Source: Strongylocentrotus droebachiensis
Lineage: Eukaryota; Echinodermata; Echinoidea; Camarodonta; Strongylocentrotidae
Reading direction: 5' to 3'
Assembly: GCA_035222895.1 (NCBI GenBank)
Contig: JAVYIG010006537.1
Coordinates: 52,330 to 116,329, forward strand
DNA length: 64,000 nucleotides
Shown piece after piece: positions 62,223-64,000 of this stretch. Within the stretch, counting starts at the first letter, position 1. The number at the start of each line of letters is the position of its first letter. The notes below the pieces were generated by a model that saw nothing but the letters and a program-made list of their open reading frames with translations, was not told the origin of the DNA and searched no databases. Both the position numbers and the translations under genes were made by a program.

Positions 62223-62233
62223 TGGTGGCAGCG
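62223..62233 (+). other. Primer-binding site, TGGTGGCAGCG
   Basis: Eleven bases matching the complement of the 3' end of animal tRNA-Leu(AAG) (CGCTGCCA plus CCA), six bases beyond a CA that would end the LTR. Position and sequence are typical of gypsy elements. Confidence 0.65.
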
Positions 62234-62414
62234 ATATAGAACCTACTGGACAATATTTGTGAACTTTGCATCATTTTGGAGAGATTTTGGAGGCCATCTT
62301 ATTGACACACTGTCATTGAATCTACAGGTGCTCCTTGCTACAGTCCCATATGATGATTTTACTGTAAGTAAAATGTGCATTGACATTTGCATTACTATTG
62401 GAGTTTGAGTAGCT

Positions 62415-62771
62415 ATGAATGAATCATTTACACCCCGCATGAATTGGGAAGACCCCGACAGAGCCAATGCTGTTAAGATTTTTCATCAGCAGTGTGACTT
62501 ATACTTCTCGGTCAAGAATGTTGCGATTGGAAAGCAAGTGGATCATGTTCTTTTGTTCACTGGTGCCACGGGTATCAAGCTTTACAACTCGTGGGGTCTG
62601 GAAGGTGATGATAAGAAGAATCCAACTGTTGTTTGGGAGAAGTTCGAGACACAACTGAGGCCAAGGGCAAATTTCCGTGTAGCTAGGCTATACCTTCAGA
62701 AATATGTGCAGAAGGAGAGGGAAAGTGCAGATGATTATATCTCGCGCCTGAAGCTGCAGGCATATGACTGA
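62415..62771 (+). pseudogene. gypsy Gag, N-terminal part
   Basis: 118 codons from MNESFTPRMNWEDPDRAN through FTGATGIKLYNSWGL, VWEKFETQLRPRANF and ESADDYISRLKLQAYD. This is the capsid-type retrotransposon Gag fold start. A frameshift at the end: the next frame continues EFRDDTELQERIIGLP, the usual Gag continuation. Then the internal deletion joins it to RNase H. Confidence 0.85.
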
Positions 62772-62862
62772 ATTTCGTGATGACACTGAGCTCCAAGAAC
62801 GCATTATTGGTCTTCCTGTACGGGAAAAGTTTCATATTTGAGACAGACCACAAGCCCCTGAG

Positions 62863-64000
62863 ATGATCCAGCATAAGCACCTGGCAGCAGCTCCACCTAG
62901 ACTCCAGCGTATGCTCCTTCGTCTACAGCCATACAAGCTGACAATTGTCTACAAGCCTGGTAAGGATGTACCAGTAGCTGACTGCCTATCCAGACGTCCT
63001 CTTGGTCCTCCAGAACACATCCACCTTGACCTGCAAATCAACTTTGTACAGTTTGCTCCAGACCGTTTAAGTCAGTTGAAGGAGGAAACTGCCAAGAATG
63101 CAGAGTTTGCAGCACTACAGAAGGTGATTGTAAAAGGGTGGCCAGAGAAGAGACGTGAGGTACCACGGCAGCTGCAGAGATACTGGGCCTTTCGAGATCA
63201 ACTTGCAGTTGAGGATGGACTGATCCTGAATGGTGAACGAATCCTTATTCCACACTTCATGAGGGAGTACATACTGAGCAAGCTTCACGAAGGTCATCAA
63301 GGTATCGAGAAGACACGACTTCGGGCTAAGGCTTCTGTGTACTGGGAATCAATCAATGACGATATCGAGGTCCTGGTGAAAGGCTGCTCAGTCTGCCAAG
63401 AGTACAAGCCCTCGCAGCCCCATGAGACTCTTCTCCAGCACGAGATACCTACACGTTCCTGGCAAGTCTTAGGTACAGACTTATTTCACTTTGAAGGGAA
63501 CAATTATCTCATCATTGCAGATTACTTCTCAAAGTTCCCTTTCATCCGGAAAATGCCTCAAGAGTGTACCAGTGCTGCAGTAGTCAATGCGACCCGTCAG
63601 GTGTTCGCAGAACAAGGAGTTCCAGAAAGAATCGTTAGCGACAACGGAAGACATTTTGACTCCTCAACATACAGAGACTTTGCTACACAGTGGGGATTCA
63701 GTCATGTTACATCCTCTCCCCACTACCCCAGGTCAAATGGCTTCATTGAGCGAATGATTCAAACTGTCAAGAATACGCTCAAGAAAGCTAAAGCGAGTGG
63801 TATCGACCCCAACATGGCTCTACTATATATCCGTGCCACTCCCATTGACAGCCGCATACCAAGCCCAGCTGAGCTTCTTTACGGGAGGAAGATGAAGGAC
63901 AACTTACCAACTCGAATCCGCAACAACTCCCCTGGTCGTGATGATGTTAACCATCGCATGCAGCTTCGACAGCAGAACCAGAAGTATCATCACGACAAAT
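62863..64000 (+). CDS. gypsy RNase H (C-terminal part) and integrase, open to the window end
   Basis: RNase H tail before and after the frame start: FETDHKPL, one lost base, then MIQHKHLAAAPPRLQRMLL and YKPGKDVPVADCLSRRP. Integrase: zinc-binding H-x3-H (HEGHQ... region) with CSVCQ, catalytic D in GTDLFHF, D in IVSDNGRHFD, and E in YPRSNGFIERMIQ (DDE triad complete). Then ELLYGRKMK. No stop before 64000. Only part of the pol product remains. Confidence 0.88.
   Translation, partial: MIQHKHLAAAPPRLQRMLLRLQPYKLTIVYKPGKDVPVADCLSRRPLGPPEHIHLDLQINFVQFAPDRLSQLKEETAKNAEFAALQKVIVKGWPEKRREVPRQLQRYWAFRDQLAVEDGLILNGERILIPHFMREYILSKLHEGHQGIEKTRLRAKASVYWESINDDIEVLVKGCSVCQEYKPSQPHETLLQHEIPTRSWQVLGTDLFHFEGNNYLIIADYFSKFPFIRKMPQECTSAAVVNATRQVFAEQGVPERIVSDNGRHFDSSTYRDFATQWGFSHVTSSPHYPRSNGFIERMIQTVKNTLKKAKASGIDPNMALLYIRATPIDSRIPSPAELLYGRKMKDNLPTRIRNNSPGRDDVNHRMQLRQQNQKYHHDK

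Larger units (their letters stand above)
62109..64000 (+). mobile_element. Ty3/gypsy retrotransposon, internally deleted, runs off the window
   Basis: Possible short LTR remnant ending ...CCCCACA (near 62217), primer-binding site, gag, then directly RNase H and integrase. Protease and most of the reverse transcriptase are missing. The 3' LTR would be outside the window. The open 3' portion indicates a fairly young non-autonomous copy. Confidence 0.88.

Noticed and set aside
1..64000. CRISPR arrays, bacterial operons, ribosome-binding sites
   Set aside because: Introns, LINEs, telomere repeats and MITEs show a eukaryotic genome, and the tandem repeats seen are not CRISPR-like.

Overview
This is an animal nuclear window, almost certainly from a sea urchin (Echinoidea, probably Strongylocentrotus-like). 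The main evidence is a split minus-strand gene of the echinoid NLR immune-receptor family. Its first exon encodes a hydrophobic leader ending in a 2A-like ribosome-skipping motif (GDVETNPGP). The next exons encode a Death-fold domain, a NACHT ATPase, and then near-identical 56-residue LRR exons. I know this combination from published descriptions of sea urchin NLRs. The species call is inference.

NLR gene (minus strand, 49008 down to at least 3601). Eleven coding exons can be placed at base resolution with consensus splice sites and matching phases: 48917-49008 (2A leader), 46378-46667 (Death), 35310-37018 (linker plus NACHT), 30960-31118 (first LRR), then LRR exons at 16669-16836, 15760-15927, 11166-11330, 10258-10425, 9353-9520, 8445-8612 and 3601-3768. 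Joined, they give 3423 nt, or 1141 codons, with no stop. The last exon still has a good donor, so the C-terminus lies below 3601 or outside the window. The LRR exons sit in ~905-bp exon+intron units that alternate in type (A-B-A-B), so the array grew by ~1.81-kb dimer duplication. One exon (8445-8612) has lost its normal donor context to a 4.4-kb insertion/deletion.

Mobile DNA fills the introns and the 5' flank. In the introns, from low to high coordinates, these are: a GC-rich degenerate block (4360-8444); three copies of a ~1.8-kb element with a Helitron-like CTAG/hairpin end (11469-15159 and 21981-23823) plus a divergent inverted copy (~33290-34440); a Tc1/mariner-type MITE (17515-18176); a 2.3-kb inverted repeat (19195-21509); a damaged CR1/jockey-like LINE (23831-~28440, minus); a tandem repeat (31440-32320); a small MITE with a 5-bp target duplication (33005-33234); and a Tx1/L1-like LINE (37372-45820, plus) bounded by a target-site duplication, itself hit by two MITEs.

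5' flank (49500-64000): a CR1-like LINE on the plus strand (LINE3) is split by a complete 6.47-kb CR1-like LINE on the minus strand (LINE2, 50007-56479). Then come interstitial telomere repeats, several MITEs including a hAT-type one with an 8-bp duplication, a 1.6-kb foldback element made of CAATTG/CAGTTG repeats, and an internally deleted Ty3/gypsy element that runs off the window end.

Most notable: (1) the 2A-leader NLR with resolved exon structure; (2) in both CR1-like LINEs the ORF1-like and ORF2-like regions lie in one continuous reading frame interrupted only by stops, and in both a junction stop is UGA followed by CUA, a known readthrough context. Coordinates of repeat edges are exact where a target duplication is given and approximate elsewhere.
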